Source: Akkermansiaceae bacterium (GTDB lineage Bacteria > Verrucomicrobiota > Verrucomicrobiia > Verrucomicrobiales > Akkermansiaceae). From it: 38,549 nucleotides of DNA. A model generated the notes under the pieces. It ran no database searches, had not been told where the DNA came from, and saw only the letters and a list, made by a program, of their open reading frames with translations. The stretch's first letter is position 1. The number at the start of each line of letters is the position of its first letter. Where the stretch lies: positions 1 to 38,549 of the forward strand of contig CAIKDP010000023.1 of the NCBI GenBank assembly GCA_903826205.1, read 5' to 3'. This document shows positions 14,124 through 23,059 of the stretch, one piece after another. Position numbers and translations under genes: made by a program.

Positions 14124-15368
14124 TCAGGCCTGCCCCTGAGGCGAATTCCCACCGCCATGCGCCAAGGTCATGACGCATTCCAAGTGGCGGGTGTGAGGGA
14201 ACAAATCGAAGGGTTGGACGTCGCTGAGTTGATAGCCTGCCTCGTTGAGGTGTTTGAGATCGCGCACCTGGGTGGCCGGATCGCAGGACACATAGACGAC
14301 GCGGGCAGGCCCGAACTTGACAAGCTGTTCAAGAAACTCCGGCGTGCAGCCCTTGCGCGGCGGATCAATCACCACCGCGGTTTGCGCGGCGGGAAACGCA
14401 ATCTCATCGAAAATCGCCTCGGCCGAGGAGGTGAGAAAGCGGGCGTTGGTGATGCCATTGGCCTTGGCGTTTTTGCGTGCCCACTCGCACGAGGTTTCGG
14501 ACACCTCCACCCCGGCAACTTGCTGGAAGCGCCCGGCCAGGGTCAGCGCAAACAAGCCGGACCCGCAATAGGCATCGACCAGAAAATGCGCGCCGCCGGC
14601 CGCCGCCTGATTGGCGACATAACCGGTGAAGGCGGGCAGGATGAATGGATTGTTTTGAAAAAAATCGCCGGCCAGAAATTGCAGGGCCAAGCCGCCGACG
14701 TGTTCGCACACGGTGGCATTGGCATCGGTTTCGACGCGCTCATCGGTGGCCCGCAGCAAGAGGGTGGCACCCCGTTTGAAGCTCGAGGCACGGGCACGCA
14801 AGCTGGCACGGAGCTCCGGCAGCGCGGCATTGATGGCGTCCATGGCGATCGGGCATTGCGGGACGTCGATGAGTTGCGAGCGCCGGCCGAAGGCCAGAAA
14901 CCCGATGGGTCCCAAATCGCCGTCTTTGGCCTTGTCAAAATGCGGGGTGATCTTGGCGCGATAATTCCAGATTTGGGCCGACGACAAGCACGCGTTGACT
15001 GGAAAGGTGATGCCGGCCATGTGCTGCATCAACTCCCCCACCTGCCGGGATTTCCAGGCCATTTGACTGGCATAATCCAAATGCTGGTATTGGCAGCCGC
15101 CACACTCGCCAAATACCGGACAACGCGGCGCCACCCGCTCCGGCGAGGCCGCCAACACCTCCACCAAATCCGCCTGCGAACAATTCTTGTCATTGCGGAA
15201 CACCCGCGCCCGCACCCGCTCGCCCGGCAACGTGAACGCCACAAACACCACCCACCCGTCGAGGCGCCCCACCCCGGCCCCCAGGTTTGTTAGGGAATCG
15301 ATCGTCAGCTCGATCTCCTCATGATAGGCAAAGGGCGTGGGCACAAACTTTTTCGGCGGGCGCGGCAT
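14124..15368 (-). CDS. 23S rRNA (uracil-5-)-methyltransferase, RlmD/RumA type
   Basis: A 414-aa SAM-dependent RNA m5U methyltransferase of the TrmA/RlmC/RlmD family. It has an N-terminal TRAM-like domain (about 15-75), [4Fe-4S] ligands C83, C89, C92 and C172 (CPVFGECGGCQYQH; QCPIA), SAM motif DAYCGSGLF (265-273), DPPRKG (335-340) and the catalytic Cys362 in VSCDPAT. The iron-sulfur cluster separates it from TrmA and fits RlmD/RlmCD. The exact target uridine cannot be assigned from sequence. It lies 153 bp upstream of tRNA-Arg on the same strand. Confidence 0.92.
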   Translation of the reverse strand: MPRPPKKFVPTPFAYHEEIELTIDSLTNLGAGVGRLDGWVVFVAFTLPGERVRARVFRNDKNCSQADLVEVLAASPERVAPRCPVFGECGGCQYQHLDYASQMAWKSRQVGELMQHMAGITFPVNACLSSAQIWNYRAKITPHFDKAKDGDLGPIGFLAFGRRSQLIDVPQCPIAMDAINAALPELRASLRARASSFKRGATLLLRATDERVETDANATVCEHVGGLALQFLAGDFFQNNPFILPAFTGYVANQAAAGGAHFLVDAYCGSGLFALTLAGRFQQVAGVEVSETSCEWARKNAKANGITNARFLTSSAEAIFDEIAFPAAQTAVVIDPPRKGCTPEFLEQLVKFGPARVVYVSCDPATQVRDLKHLNEAGYQLSDVQPFDLFPHTRHLECVMTLAHGGGNSPQGQA

Positions 15369-15446
15369 GGCAGGACGCGGAGCATGCCCCGATGACGGGT
15401 CCAGGGCAATGGCATTTACTCAGGGCATTTACGCCCGGGGATATCC

Positions 15447-15460
15447 AAGGAGCGGGACTT
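15447..15460 (+). repeat. REP-head-like motif AAGGAGCGGGACTT
   Basis: This 14-base motif shares its first 13 bases with 35731-35743, and the AAGGAGC head with the REPIN ends. No clear stem partner is seen here, so it may be a decayed repeat. Confidence 0.3.
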
Positions 15461-15515
15461 GGGAGCGGACCGGCAACCAGCCTCCGCGCCCGCCCAAAGA
15501 AAGTTAGGTTCCTCC

Positions 15516-15551
15516 TTGACAAGCCGGTCCCATGGGGATTTTATCCCATGG
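15516..15551 (+). promoter_or_regulatory. Candidate promoter with overlapping operator before the SPFH pair
   Basis: TTGACA (15516-15521), a 17-bp spacer and TTTTAT (15539-15544) resemble a sigma-70 promoter, placed about 20 bp before the predicted transcript start and 27 bp before the ATG. A perfect inverted repeat, CCATGGG (15530-15536) and CCCATGG (15545-15551), brackets the -10 box and could be an operator. No regulator gene is adjacent. Confidence 0.5.
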
Positions 15552-15570
15552 TCACTCAGCACATCCTGCC

Positions 15571-16554
15571 ATGTCCATTATCTTCGGCTGCATTTTTGGT
15601 TTCGTCGCCTGGTTTCTGTTGCGTTACCTCGTGGCGGGCGTTTACACGGTCAACCAGAATGAACGCGCCGTGAAAACGGTCTTCGGGCGGGCCGCGCGGA
15701 TCGGAAATCTAACGACCTTGGACGATCCCATCTCGGACCCGCTCAGCGAGGACCAGAAAGCGCGCTATAACTACCCGCAGGTGCGGGTCATCCCTCCCGG
15801 AGGGCCGTATTTCAAGTGGCCGTGGGAACAGGTGCGCAAAATCTCCATCGCCACCGAAACGGTCAACATGGCATGGGATCCGGAAGATGCCTCCGCGAAC
15901 TGCAACGGAACTTTGTTAGAAGCGGTCACCAAGGACCAGCTCAATACCGGGCTCAGCGGCCAGATTCGCTACCGCGTCGCGGAGCGCAACCTCTACGCCT
16001 TCCTTTTCGGCATCAAAAACCCGTTTGCCCATGTCATGGGGTATTTTGTTTCGGTGTTGCGCGAGCGCATCGCCAACTTCGAGGCCCCGCCTGCGGCGGT
16101 GGCGCCAGGCACGCCGGATACGGCGGCCGTCATCGGCATTTCCATCAACGACCTGCGCAAAAACCTGCGCGATCTCAACGAACATATGGACAGCGAATGT
16201 GCCTCGTCCGCCGCCCGCTACGGCATGGTCCTGGATGCCACCCTCATCACCGGCATCGACCCGCCGCCGGAGGTCGAGTCCGCCCTGGCCGCGATCAATA
16301 CCGCCTACAACCAGGTGTCCAGTGACATCAGCCTCGCCCAGGCGTCCGCCGACCAGAAGATCGTGCAATCGCGGCGCGCGGTGGAGATTGAGACGCTGCG
16401 CGCCCAGGCTGAAGTGGAGCCACTCGTGCGCCTCGCCGCGCAGCTGACGGATTTGAAAAGCCGCGGCAGCGAGGCGCTCCGCGCCTATGTCCGCAATGTC
16501 CGCCTTGCCCTCTTCGAGAAGGCCCAACAAGTATTCGTGGAGTCCAACAAATGA
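15571..16554 (+). CDS. SPFH/band-7 domain membrane protein (first of pair)
   Basis: A 327-aa protein with one N-terminal membrane helix (SIIFGCIFGFVAWFLLRYL) and an SPFH/prohibitin-like domain (NQNERAVKTVFGRAARIG... YPQVRVIPPGGPYFKWPWEQVRKI... LNTGLSGQIRYRVAERNLYAFLFG). A coiled-coil C-terminus rich in Ala, Gln and Glu follows (about 240-320). Members such as HflK, HflC and stomatins form membrane microdomain cages and modulate proteases. The ATG was chosen because the membrane helix starts there. It overlaps the second SPFH gene by 4 bp (ATGA), which implies that the two subunits are made together and perhaps form a hetero-oligomer, as HflK and HflC do (inference). Confidence 0.88.
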   Translation: MSIIFGCIFGFVAWFLLRYLVAGVYTVNQNERAVKTVFGRAARIGNLTTLDDPISDPLSEDQKARYNYPQVRVIPPGGPYFKWPWEQVRKISIATETVNMAWDPEDASANCNGTLLEAVTKDQLNTGLSGQIRYRVAERNLYAFLFGIKNPFAHVMGYFVSVLRERIANFEAPPAAVAPGTPDTAAVIGISINDLRKNLRDLNEHMDSECASSAARYGMVLDATLITGIDPPPEVESALAAINTAYNQVSSDISLAQASADQKIVQSRRAVEIETLRAQAEVEPLVRLAAQLTDLKSRGSEALRAYVRNVRLALFEKAQQVFVESNK

Positions 16555-17480
16555 GCAACTTCCTCATCGCCGCCGCCTGCACTTTCGTCGGGTGTTTCAT
16601 CGTGTTTCCCATTTTCTTCGGCATCGCCCGGGTGCTCGGGCTTTACGCGATCATCCAGGAACGCCAGTGCAACGTCTATGTCCTGTTCGGCAAGGTGCTG
16701 GCCACCATCGATGAGCCCGGCCTGCATATCCTGCCGTTCAAGCTCGGGCCCGCCGCGTTCATCGTCAACTGGTTGGGCAAATGCCACATGCTGGACATGC
16801 GCCTTGACCAGGAATACCTGCGCAGCCAGCCGGTGAATTCCGAGGAGGGCGCGCCGATGGGCATTGGCATCTGGCATGAGATGTTCATCAGTGATCCGGT
16901 GGCCTATCTGTTCAAGAACAGCGACCCGCGCGGCTCGCTCTCCGCCAACGTCAGCAACTCCACCGTGCGCTGCCTCAGCAACATGCCGCTGGGCACCATG
17001 ATGATCAACCGCCACGCAATGAGCGACAACGTCCGCAACGAGGTGTCCCCGAAGTCCCATGAGTGGGGCTACAAGCTCGGCTCAATCTATATCCGCAAAG
17101 TCCACTTCCGCGACGTCGGCATGATCCGCCAGATCGAAAGCAAGGTGGTCAACCGCCTCCGCCAGGTGACTTCCGCCATCAAACAGGACGGCGCCAACCA
17201 GGTCAGCATCATCACCAGCACCGCCGAACGCCAGGCCGCCGTGGAATTCGCCAAGGCCGCCGCCATCCGCCCGCAGATCGTCGGCGAAGCCCTGCAGCGG
17301 ATTTCCGAGGACAACGACGTGGCCGAGGCCATGTTTGAGATTCTGGAAACCCAAAAAGTCATCGGCAGCGGCGCGCGCCTCACCGTGCTGCCGCGCGGCG
17401 GTGAATTGCTCGCCCAACTCATCGCCGGCCAGACGGAGGTGTCCGTCCCGCTGCAGCCGCCGGGCTTGGCCGGCAGATAG
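16551..17480 (+). CDS. SPFH/band-7 domain membrane protein (second of pair)
   Basis: A 309-aa protein with an N-terminal membrane helix (IAAACTFVGCFIVFPIFFGI) and an SPFH domain (YAIIQERQCNVYVLFGKVLA, IDEPGLHILPFKLG, WLGKCHMLDMRLDQEYLRSQ, then MGIGIWHEMFISDPVAYLF). A helical region with AERQAAVEFAKAAAIRPQIV follows. It is translationally coupled to the preceding SPFH gene (ATGA overlap). Similar length but low visible identity suggests an old duplication or a HflK/HflC-like hetero-pair. The gene is convergent with the ABC-2 permeases, with 91 bp between them. Confidence 0.86.
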   Translation: MSNFLIAAACTFVGCFIVFPIFFGIARVLGLYAIIQERQCNVYVLFGKVLATIDEPGLHILPFKLGPAAFIVNWLGKCHMLDMRLDQEYLRSQPVNSEEGAPMGIGIWHEMFISDPVAYLFKNSDPRGSLSANVSNSTVRCLSNMPLGTMMINRHAMSDNVRNEVSPKSHEWGYKLGSIYIRKVHFRDVGMIRQIESKVVNRLRQVTSAIKQDGANQVSIITSTAERQAAVEFAKAAAIRPQIVGEALQRISEDNDVAEAMFEILETQKVIGSGARLTVLPRGGELLAQLIAGQTEVSVPLQPPGLAGR

Positions 17481-17571
17481 GACACGCCCCGACTTTCCCT
17501 TGGGAGTTGGATTGCGGGGGAATGATGCAGCAGCAAAGCCGGCCTGGCGCATGGCTGGCCGCGCCTGCCGG

Positions 17572-18684
17572 TCACGCGGACTTGCGGCGGAACATCAGCG
17601 CGGAGAGTGTTAGAGTGCCCAAGCCGATGACCAGCAGCGGCCAAACCAGCGAAAGCACCCGGGCCACTGAGGCGTCCTTGAGGTACACGCCTTTGACAAT
17701 TTCCACGAAGTGCCGGACCGGGTTGAACCAGGTGAGATGCTGCATCCAGACCGGCATGTTTTCCACCGGAGCGGTGTATCCTGATAGAAGAATCGCCGGC
17801 ACCATGAAGACGAAGGCCCCGAGAAACGCCTGCTGCTGGGTTTTGCTGATGGATGATATGAACAGGCCCACGCCCACCAGCGCCAACGCATAGAACAACA
17901 TCGCGCCATACAACAAGGCCAGGCTGCCGCGAAACGGGATGCCATAAACCACCACCGCCGCCGTCAGAATCAGCGTGGCCTGGAAAAACCCCACCACCAC
18001 CGCGGGCACCGCCTTGCCGATCATGATCATCTCGGGCGAGAGCGGCGACACCAGCAATTGTTCGAAGGTTCCTTGCTCGCGTTCCCGTGCGACCGACAGC
18101 GCTGTCACTATCAGCGAGCCGATGGTGGTGATGATGGCCACCAAACTCGGCAGGATGAAATAGGTGTATTCCAAGTTGGGGACAAACCAATTGCGCACCA
18201 CAATCTCGGAGGGCACCACACGGCCCGCCTCCGCCGCGCGATCCTTGAGATAAACGTCCAGCACGGATTGCAGATAGCTGAAGGCGATTTGAGAGCTGTT
18301 AGACCGACGGCCGTCAAGGATCACCTGCACCGGCGAGGACTCGCCGGTGGCGATGTTGCGGGAGAAATCCGCGGGAATGTGCACCGCGAGCAAGGCGTCA
18401 CGCGTGCCGATGGCATCGTCCAATTGGTCCGCGCTCCACACCGGGATGATGCGGGTGAACGCGCCGGACGCGGCGAAGCGTTGCATCATCTCCACCGAGG
18501 CCCGGCCGCGGTCCTCGTTGAACACCGCCAACGACGCGTTCTTCACCTCCAGCGTGGCCGCAAACGGAAACAACGCGGTCTGAATGATCACCGGCATCAC
18601 CAGCAGCAGCCGCCCGCTCTTGGTGCTGAGCAGCGATTGGAATTCCTTGCGCACCAGCGCATGAATGCGGCCCGGGAAAGTCAT
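17572..18684 (-). CDS. ABC-2 type transporter permease (YhhJ/YbhR-like)
   Basis: A 370-aa permease with an N-terminal helix (LLLVMPVIIQTALFPFAATL), a large extracytoplasmic domain (about 50-170) and five C-terminal helices. It carries the ABC-2 signature region VAREREQGTFEQLLVSPLSP. The architecture matches YbhS/YbhR/YhhJ drug- or cation-efflux permeases. The start at 18684 gives MTFPGRIHALVRKEF and overlaps the upstream permease by 4 bp (ATGA). No ATP-binding subunit or HlyD-type adaptor lies within the window. The in-frame extension upstream is the other permease's sequence in a shadow frame. Confidence 0.88.
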   Translation of the reverse strand: MTFPGRIHALVRKEFQSLLSTKSGRLLLVMPVIIQTALFPFAATLEVKNASLAVFNEDRGRASVEMMQRFAASGAFTRIIPVWSADQLDDAIGTRDALLAVHIPADFSRNIATGESSPVQVILDGRRSNSSQIAFSYLQSVLDVYLKDRAAEAGRVVPSEIVVRNWFVPNLEYTYFILPSLVAIITTIGSLIVTALSVAREREQGTFEQLLVSPLSPEMIMIGKAVPAVVVGFFQATLILTAAVVVYGIPFRGSLALLYGAMLFYALALVGVGLFISSISKTQQQAFLGAFVFMVPAILLSGYTAPVENMPVWMQHLTWFNPVRHFVEIVKGVYLKDASVARVLSLVWPLLVIGLGTLTLSALMFRRKSA

Positions 18685-19847
18685 TCCATTCTCCTTATCG
18701 TGAGCTTTGCTGTGAGGCCGATGAACACGACAGTGGTACAGGCCAACAATAATATGTCCGGAACCAGCAGTTTCCAAAGCGTCCCGGCCTGGAACAATGT
18801 TTGCATCGACGAGACGAAATAGCGTGCGGGAATGATGTGCGTCACCCCGCGCAGCAACGCCGGCATGCTGGAAATCTCATAGATGAAGCCGGAGAGCATC
18901 ACCGCCGGCAGGAAGGCCGCATTCAACGCGGCCTGCGCCGCATTGAATTGGTTGCGCATGCCGGTGGAAATCGCCAGCCCGATACCTAACACACTCAGCA
19001 GGAACAACGAGCCCACCACCCACAGCGCGAAAATCGTCCCGCGGAACGGCACATGCAGCAGCCAGTGGGCGACGCCCACGCACAGCAGCAGTGAAACCAT
19101 GCCCAAGCCGTAATACGGCAAAATCTTGCACAATAACAATTCGGCGCGGGTCACCGGTGACGCCAGCAGCGCTTCCATCGTGCCGCGCTCCCATTCCCGT
19201 GCCACCACCAGCGAGGTGAGCAATGCCCCGATCACCGTCATGATCACCGTGATCGATCCCGGAATGATGAAATTGCGGCTCTCCGCCGCCGAGTTGAACC
19301 AAACCCGCGGCTCTAACTCGATCTCGCGCCGCAGCTCCTCACCCCGTTCCCCGGCACGCTGCATTTGCCACGATTGCCAGACACCGCCGACCGTGGAACG
19401 CACGAACTGCGCAATGTTAGGCTCCGAGCCGTCCGCCACCACCTGCACCGGCGCGGTGGCCCCCGCCTGCTGCAGCTTGCGGGTGAAGTCCTGCGGGATG
19501 ACGACGAAGCCGCGGATTTGCGAGTCCACCAGCGCGCGCTCCATCGCCGTGCGGGAGCCATAGCTGTGGACCTCCAGCCACGGCGACCCGGTTAGAGCCG
19601 CGGCGAACGCCGTGGAGTCGGCCCCGCCATCCTCCACCCACAGCCCGATCCGCAAGCGGGAAAAGTCCAGGTTGATGCCATAGCCGAAGATGAAAAGCAG
19701 CAGCACGGGCATGAAAAAAGCGATCAATATGCTGCTAGGGTCGCGGAATATCTGCAGCGTTTCCTTCCAGCAAAGCGCCCGCAGCCGCCGCCATGAGAGC
19801 CACTTGGGGCCGGTCCCTGCCAAATCGCAATGTTCAATGGGTTTCAA
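18681..19847 (-). CDS. ABC-2 type transporter permease (paralogue)
   Basis: A 388-aa ABC-2 permease of the same type. It has RALCWKETLQIFRDPSSILI followed by a membrane helix, an extracytoplasmic domain (about 65-190), the signature VAREWERGTMEALLASPVTR and a C-terminal membrane domain. It precedes and overlaps the second permease, so the two probably form a heterodimer. The protein begins with a short hydrophilic leader; the ATG used is the first in frame. It is divergent from the heparinase gene, with 154 bp between them. Confidence 0.88.
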   Translation of the reverse strand: MKPIEHCDLAGTGPKWLSWRRLRALCWKETLQIFRDPSSILIAFFMPVLLLFIFGYGINLDFSRLRIGLWVEDGGADSTAFAAALTGSPWLEVHSYGSRTAMERALVDSQIRGFVVIPQDFTRKLQQAGATAPVQVVADGSEPNIAQFVRSTVGGVWQSWQMQRAGERGEELRREIELEPRVWFNSAAESRNFIIPGSITVIMTVIGALLTSLVVAREWERGTMEALLASPVTRAELLLCKILPYYGLGMVSLLLCVGVAHWLLHVPFRGTIFALWVVGSLFLLSVLGIGLAISTGMRNQFNAAQAALNAAFLPAVMLSGFIYEISSMPALLRGVTHIIPARYFVSSMQTLFQAGTLWKLLVPDILLLACTTVVFIGLTAKLTIRRME

Positions 19848-20001
19848 GGTTGCGTGGGAGTTTCAGGCAGGGTGGCCCACCCGGCCCGGGTGGCGTGCGG
19901 ATGCAGGATGACCCATTTTCAGACGCATGGCAACCCAGCAGCAAATGGCAACAGGCCGGTCCCCTGAAACACCCGGGCTTCATGTCGCGTACGTGGACGT
20001 C

Positions 20002-21738
20002 ATGCGCTCCTTGGTGGTATTCCTGTTGGTTGTTGGTTCATTGTCCGCGGCGCCGGTTCCTCACCCGCGGATCTTTTTCCCGCCGGACGCCCTCGTCCCG
20101 CTGCAACAGCGCATCGCCTCCGACCCCTTGGCCAAACAACTCCACGCCACGGCCATCCGCCAGGCCGAGGCCTGCCTCACCGAACGCAACGTGCGCTACG
20201 AAATCCCCGACGGCAAACGCCTCCTGGCAGAATCCCGCAGGGCCATCAAATGTGTCCTGCTCACCGCCTACGCCTGGCGCATGACCGGCGAGGCCCGCCA
20301 CTTCGAGCGCTGCGTGAGCGAGTTGGATGCCGCCTGTGCCCTCAAGGATTGGAACCCGAGCCACTTCCTTGATGTGGCGGAAATGGCCACCGCCGTGGCC
20401 ATCGGCTACGACTGGCTCTATCCGAAACTCAGCCCCGAACAACGCCAGCGCTACGCAACCGTGCTCGTCAGCCACGCCCTCAACGCGATTGGCAAACGCA
20501 ATGACGGCTGGTGGCGCGGTCCGACCAACAATTGGTCGCAAGTCTGTAGTGGTGGATTGATGCTCGCGGCCGATGCCGTGAGCGACGTCGAGTCCGACCT
20601 ATCAAAAAACATCCTGGCCCATTGCAGCCAGCTCATCCGGAAGTGCGAGCGCTTCTATCAACCGGAGGGGTCATATCCAGAAGGTCCGGGCTACTGGCAC
20701 TATGGCACCACCTATCAGGTATTGGCGATGGCGCTGATGGAGCGCGACGAGTCCATCAAGCTCGCGCCCGTCTGGAAAATGACGAGCCACTATCTGTTGC
20801 ACGCCACGGGTCCCAGCGGCATGCCATTCAACTATGCCGATGCCGGCACGGGTCAGGCCGAGTGTTCGCCGGCCCAAACGTGGCTCGCCAGTCGCACGCA
20901 CGACCCGTTGGCCTGCACCGCCGTGCGGGAGCTCCTCGCCCGCCGCTACGCCGCCACGGAAAAACATCCGCCGCATGACCGCTTCCTGCCGCTCACCTTG
21001 TTGTGGCTGCCCGCCGCCGCCGCCGCCCCGCCTGCCGCGCTCCATGCCAGTTTTCAAGGCGAACAAGCGCTCGCGTTCATGCGCAGCGGCTGGACCGCTG
21101 ACGCCCTCTGGCTCGGCATCAAGGGAGGCTCTCCCGCAGCCAGTCATGGCCACATGGATTGCGGGTCGTTCGTTCTCGATTGGGCTGGCACCCGCTGGTT
21201 CCACGACCTCGGCTCCGACAACTACAACCTTCCCGGATATTTCGGCAACAAACGATTCGCATATTTCCGCCTGCAAAATCTCTCCCACAACACCCTGGTC
21301 ATCGGCGGCAAACTCCAAAACCCCAAGGCCAAGCCCTGCCCGCTCACCCCCGTCCAAACGCAGGGCGACACCGCCGTCACGACCATTGATCTAACAGGCG
21401 CCTATCAGGGCCAATGCCGGCAAGCCACCCGCAAGGTCACCTTTGATGCCAAAGCCCGCCAAGTCACCTTTAGCGATCACCTTCTCGCCCCGGCCGGTCC
21501 CGTCTGTTGGCAAGCGGTCACCGACGCCAAGGTCACGCTTGCCGGTGCCGTGGCCACCCTGGAGAAAGACGGCCACCGGATCATCCTGACCTGCACCGAC
21601 CCCGCGCTCGCTTGGAAAGCGTCGGAGGCCACCCCGCCGACCCCGGCCGAGAAGTCCAACCCTAACAAGCAAATCCTATCCATCGAGGCTCCGGCCGCCG
21701 CGGATCTGACCCTATCCATTCGGATGCGTGCCGAATAG
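20002..21738 (+). CDS. Secreted heparinase II/III-like polysaccharide lyase
   Basis: A 578-aa exported protein with signal peptide MRSLVVFLLVVGSLSAAP, an alpha-toroid domain (about 20-340) and a C-terminal beta-sandwich of the heparinase II/III family. Conserved blocks are TNNWSQVCSGG (about 175-185), YPEGPGYWHYG (225-235) and SHGHMDCGSFVLDWAG...DLGSDNYNLPGYF (from 381). These carry the Asn, Tyr and His residues used for elimination and the metal site. It would degrade acidic polysaccharides in the periplasm or outside; the substrate (heparin-like, alginate or other uronides) cannot be told. I chose the ATG at the signal peptide over an upstream one without signal character. Confidence 0.87.
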   Translation: MRSLVVFLLVVGSLSAAPVPHPRIFFPPDALVPLQQRIASDPLAKQLHATAIRQAEACLTERNVRYEIPDGKRLLAESRRAIKCVLLTAYAWRMTGEARHFERCVSELDAACALKDWNPSHFLDVAEMATAVAIGYDWLYPKLSPEQRQRYATVLVSHALNAIGKRNDGWWRGPTNNWSQVCSGGLMLAADAVSDVESDLSKNILAHCSQLIRKCERFYQPEGSYPEGPGYWHYGTTYQVLAMALMERDESIKLAPVWKMTSHYLLHATGPSGMPFNYADAGTGQAECSPAQTWLASRTHDPLACTAVRELLARRYAATEKHPPHDRFLPLTLLWLPAAAAAPPAALHASFQGEQALAFMRSGWTADALWLGIKGGSPAASHGHMDCGSFVLDWAGTRWFHDLGSDNYNLPGYFGNKRFAYFRLQNLSHNTLVIGGKLQNPKAKPCPLTPVQTQGDTAVTTIDLTGAYQGQCRQATRKVTFDAKARQVTFSDHLLAPAGPVCWQAVTDAKVTLAGAVATLEKDGHRIILTCTDPALAWKASEATPPTPAEKSNPNKQILSIEAPAAADLTLSIRMRAE

Positions 21739-21820
21739 GCCGGGCATGTCCGCGGCGTCAAGGGGCGCGTGGGTGACCATACGGGCAAGGACGGAGGCGC
21801 CGGGACTGGCGACCCGCCAT

Positions 21821-21855
21821 TCCCCGACGCATTCTAACGAATGCGCCTACGGGGA
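21821..21855. terminator. Hairpin between convergent genes
   Basis: TCCCC...GCATTC-TAAC-GAATGC...GGGGA forms a two-part stem between the convergent lyase and outer-membrane protein genes. It could act in both directions. No T-tract is present. Confidence 0.45.
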
Positions 21856-21870
21856 TGTCCCGCACTCAGC

Positions 21871-22767
21871 TCAGAACACCTTCGTTAGAGTCAGGACGAG
21901 GGTCTGGCCTTGGGGCCGGTCCTTGGCCATCACTTCGTAGTTGTAACGCAGCGAGGTGAACAATCCGAGGTTCGGGCAGAACGCGTTGATTTCCGGGCCG
22001 AAGGCGAGGACTTGGTCGCGCTCGCGCGATGCGTCGGCACCGGAATCCATGGTGGTTTGGAGTTGGTAGTAGCCGACCACGCCGACATCAATGGTGGGTT
22101 TGATGCTCTTGCTGATGCCCCACTCGAGGGTCCACTGGTTGCCGGGGGTGACGCTGGTGTGGTCCTCCTCCTGAGAGAATTCGTAGCGGTTGAGCAGCGA
22201 GAGCGCCCAGGTTTTTTCCTTGTCGAAATAGACCGTGCCACCGGCCGTGAGCATGTGGCCCCAAAACCCTTTGCCGGGATCAGCATTGCCTGGGTGGGAA
22301 TCTCCGGTGGGCATCCAGACAGCATAGCCGAGGGCGGCGTCCCATTGCGTGCCGTGCCAGGAGATGACCGCCGGCTCGATACAGATATCGCCGAAGCCGA
22401 ACTCGCTGTCTTTCCAACCGTTGACTTTCAAATCCGTGTATTGAAGCGGGACGAGGGCATCCATGACAAAGTGCCCACCCAACACTTCCCAATTGGTGAC
22501 CCAGATGCCGCGGATGACGTTGGCGTATACGAAGGCGTCAAAATCCAGAGGTGCCTTGTGGCCATTGGGCATATTCAAGCGACCGGCGGAGTAGAACGCG
22601 TTGTAGTCGCGCAGATAGAATCCGGCGGGCGGCAGGGTGGCGGCTTTGAGGCCCTCCACGCCCGGCACGTAATGGCCGGTGAACGATGGCGGGGCATCGG
22701 CAAGCAGCAGGGATGGCAGCGCCAGCAGCGCTCCGGTGAATACGGCGGTATGAAGTTTCATGTGCAT
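21871..22767 (-). CDS. Outer-membrane protein of the MetA/SphA-like (phenol degradation) family
   Basis: A 298-aa exported protein with signal peptide (LHTAVFTGALLALPSLLLADA) and the pattern of the Phenol_MetA_deg family: GHYVPGVEGLKAATLPPAGF near the start, alternating aromatic/hydrophobic beta-strands, PTGDSHPGNADPGKGFWGHM, and a C-terminal Phe (TLTKVF) typical of outer-membrane barrels. Family members are thought to move hydrophobic compounds across the outer membrane. An in-frame ATG two codons downstream is an alternative start. The gene stands alone, so its substrate is unknown. Confidence 0.85.
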   Translation of the reverse strand: MHMKLHTAVFTGALLALPSLLLADAPPSFTGHYVPGVEGLKAATLPPAGFYLRDYNAFYSAGRLNMPNGHKAPLDFDAFVYANVIRGIWVTNWEVLGGHFVMDALVPLQYTDLKVNGWKDSEFGFGDICIEPAVISWHGTQWDAALGYAVWMPTGDSHPGNADPGKGFWGHMLTAGGTVYFDKEKTWALSLLNRYEFSQEEDHTSVTPGNQWTLEWGISKSIKPTIDVGVVGYYQLQTTMDSGADASRERDQVLAFGPEINAFCPNLGLFTSLRYNYEVMAKDRPQGQTLVLTLTKVF

Positions 22768-22995
22768 CTGCGAGTTGGGGTTATGTTAGGTGATTTGCCG
22801 GGCGGTTCGCGTGCCTGCGCGCTCGGACTGAGCCAACCGCGGCGGCGGAGTCTGGAGTCTCTGTGACGTTTCGTAAATGCTAATTTTGTTCACCCGAGGC
22901 AGGAGCAGACGCCTTGAAATCGCCCCATTCGACAACGCATTGAAACGTCTGGCACAGCCCACGCCCATGATGGAAGTGGTGATGCCCAACTTGGA

Positions 22996-23053
22996 GGAAG
23001 CGCCTCAGGCCCTGACATGGGAAGCGCCTCAGACCCTGACATGGGAAGCGGGA
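22996..23053 (+). repeat. Short 23-bp tandem repeat
   Basis: Two copies of a 23-bp unit starting GGAAGCGCCTCAG (22996-23018, 23019-23041) with one mismatch, plus a partial third, lie just beyond the stop of the minus-strand gene at 23060. The period is not a multiple of three. The rest of 22768-23059 shows nothing else I can name. Confidence 0.8.
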
Positions 23054-23059
23054 TTCGCT

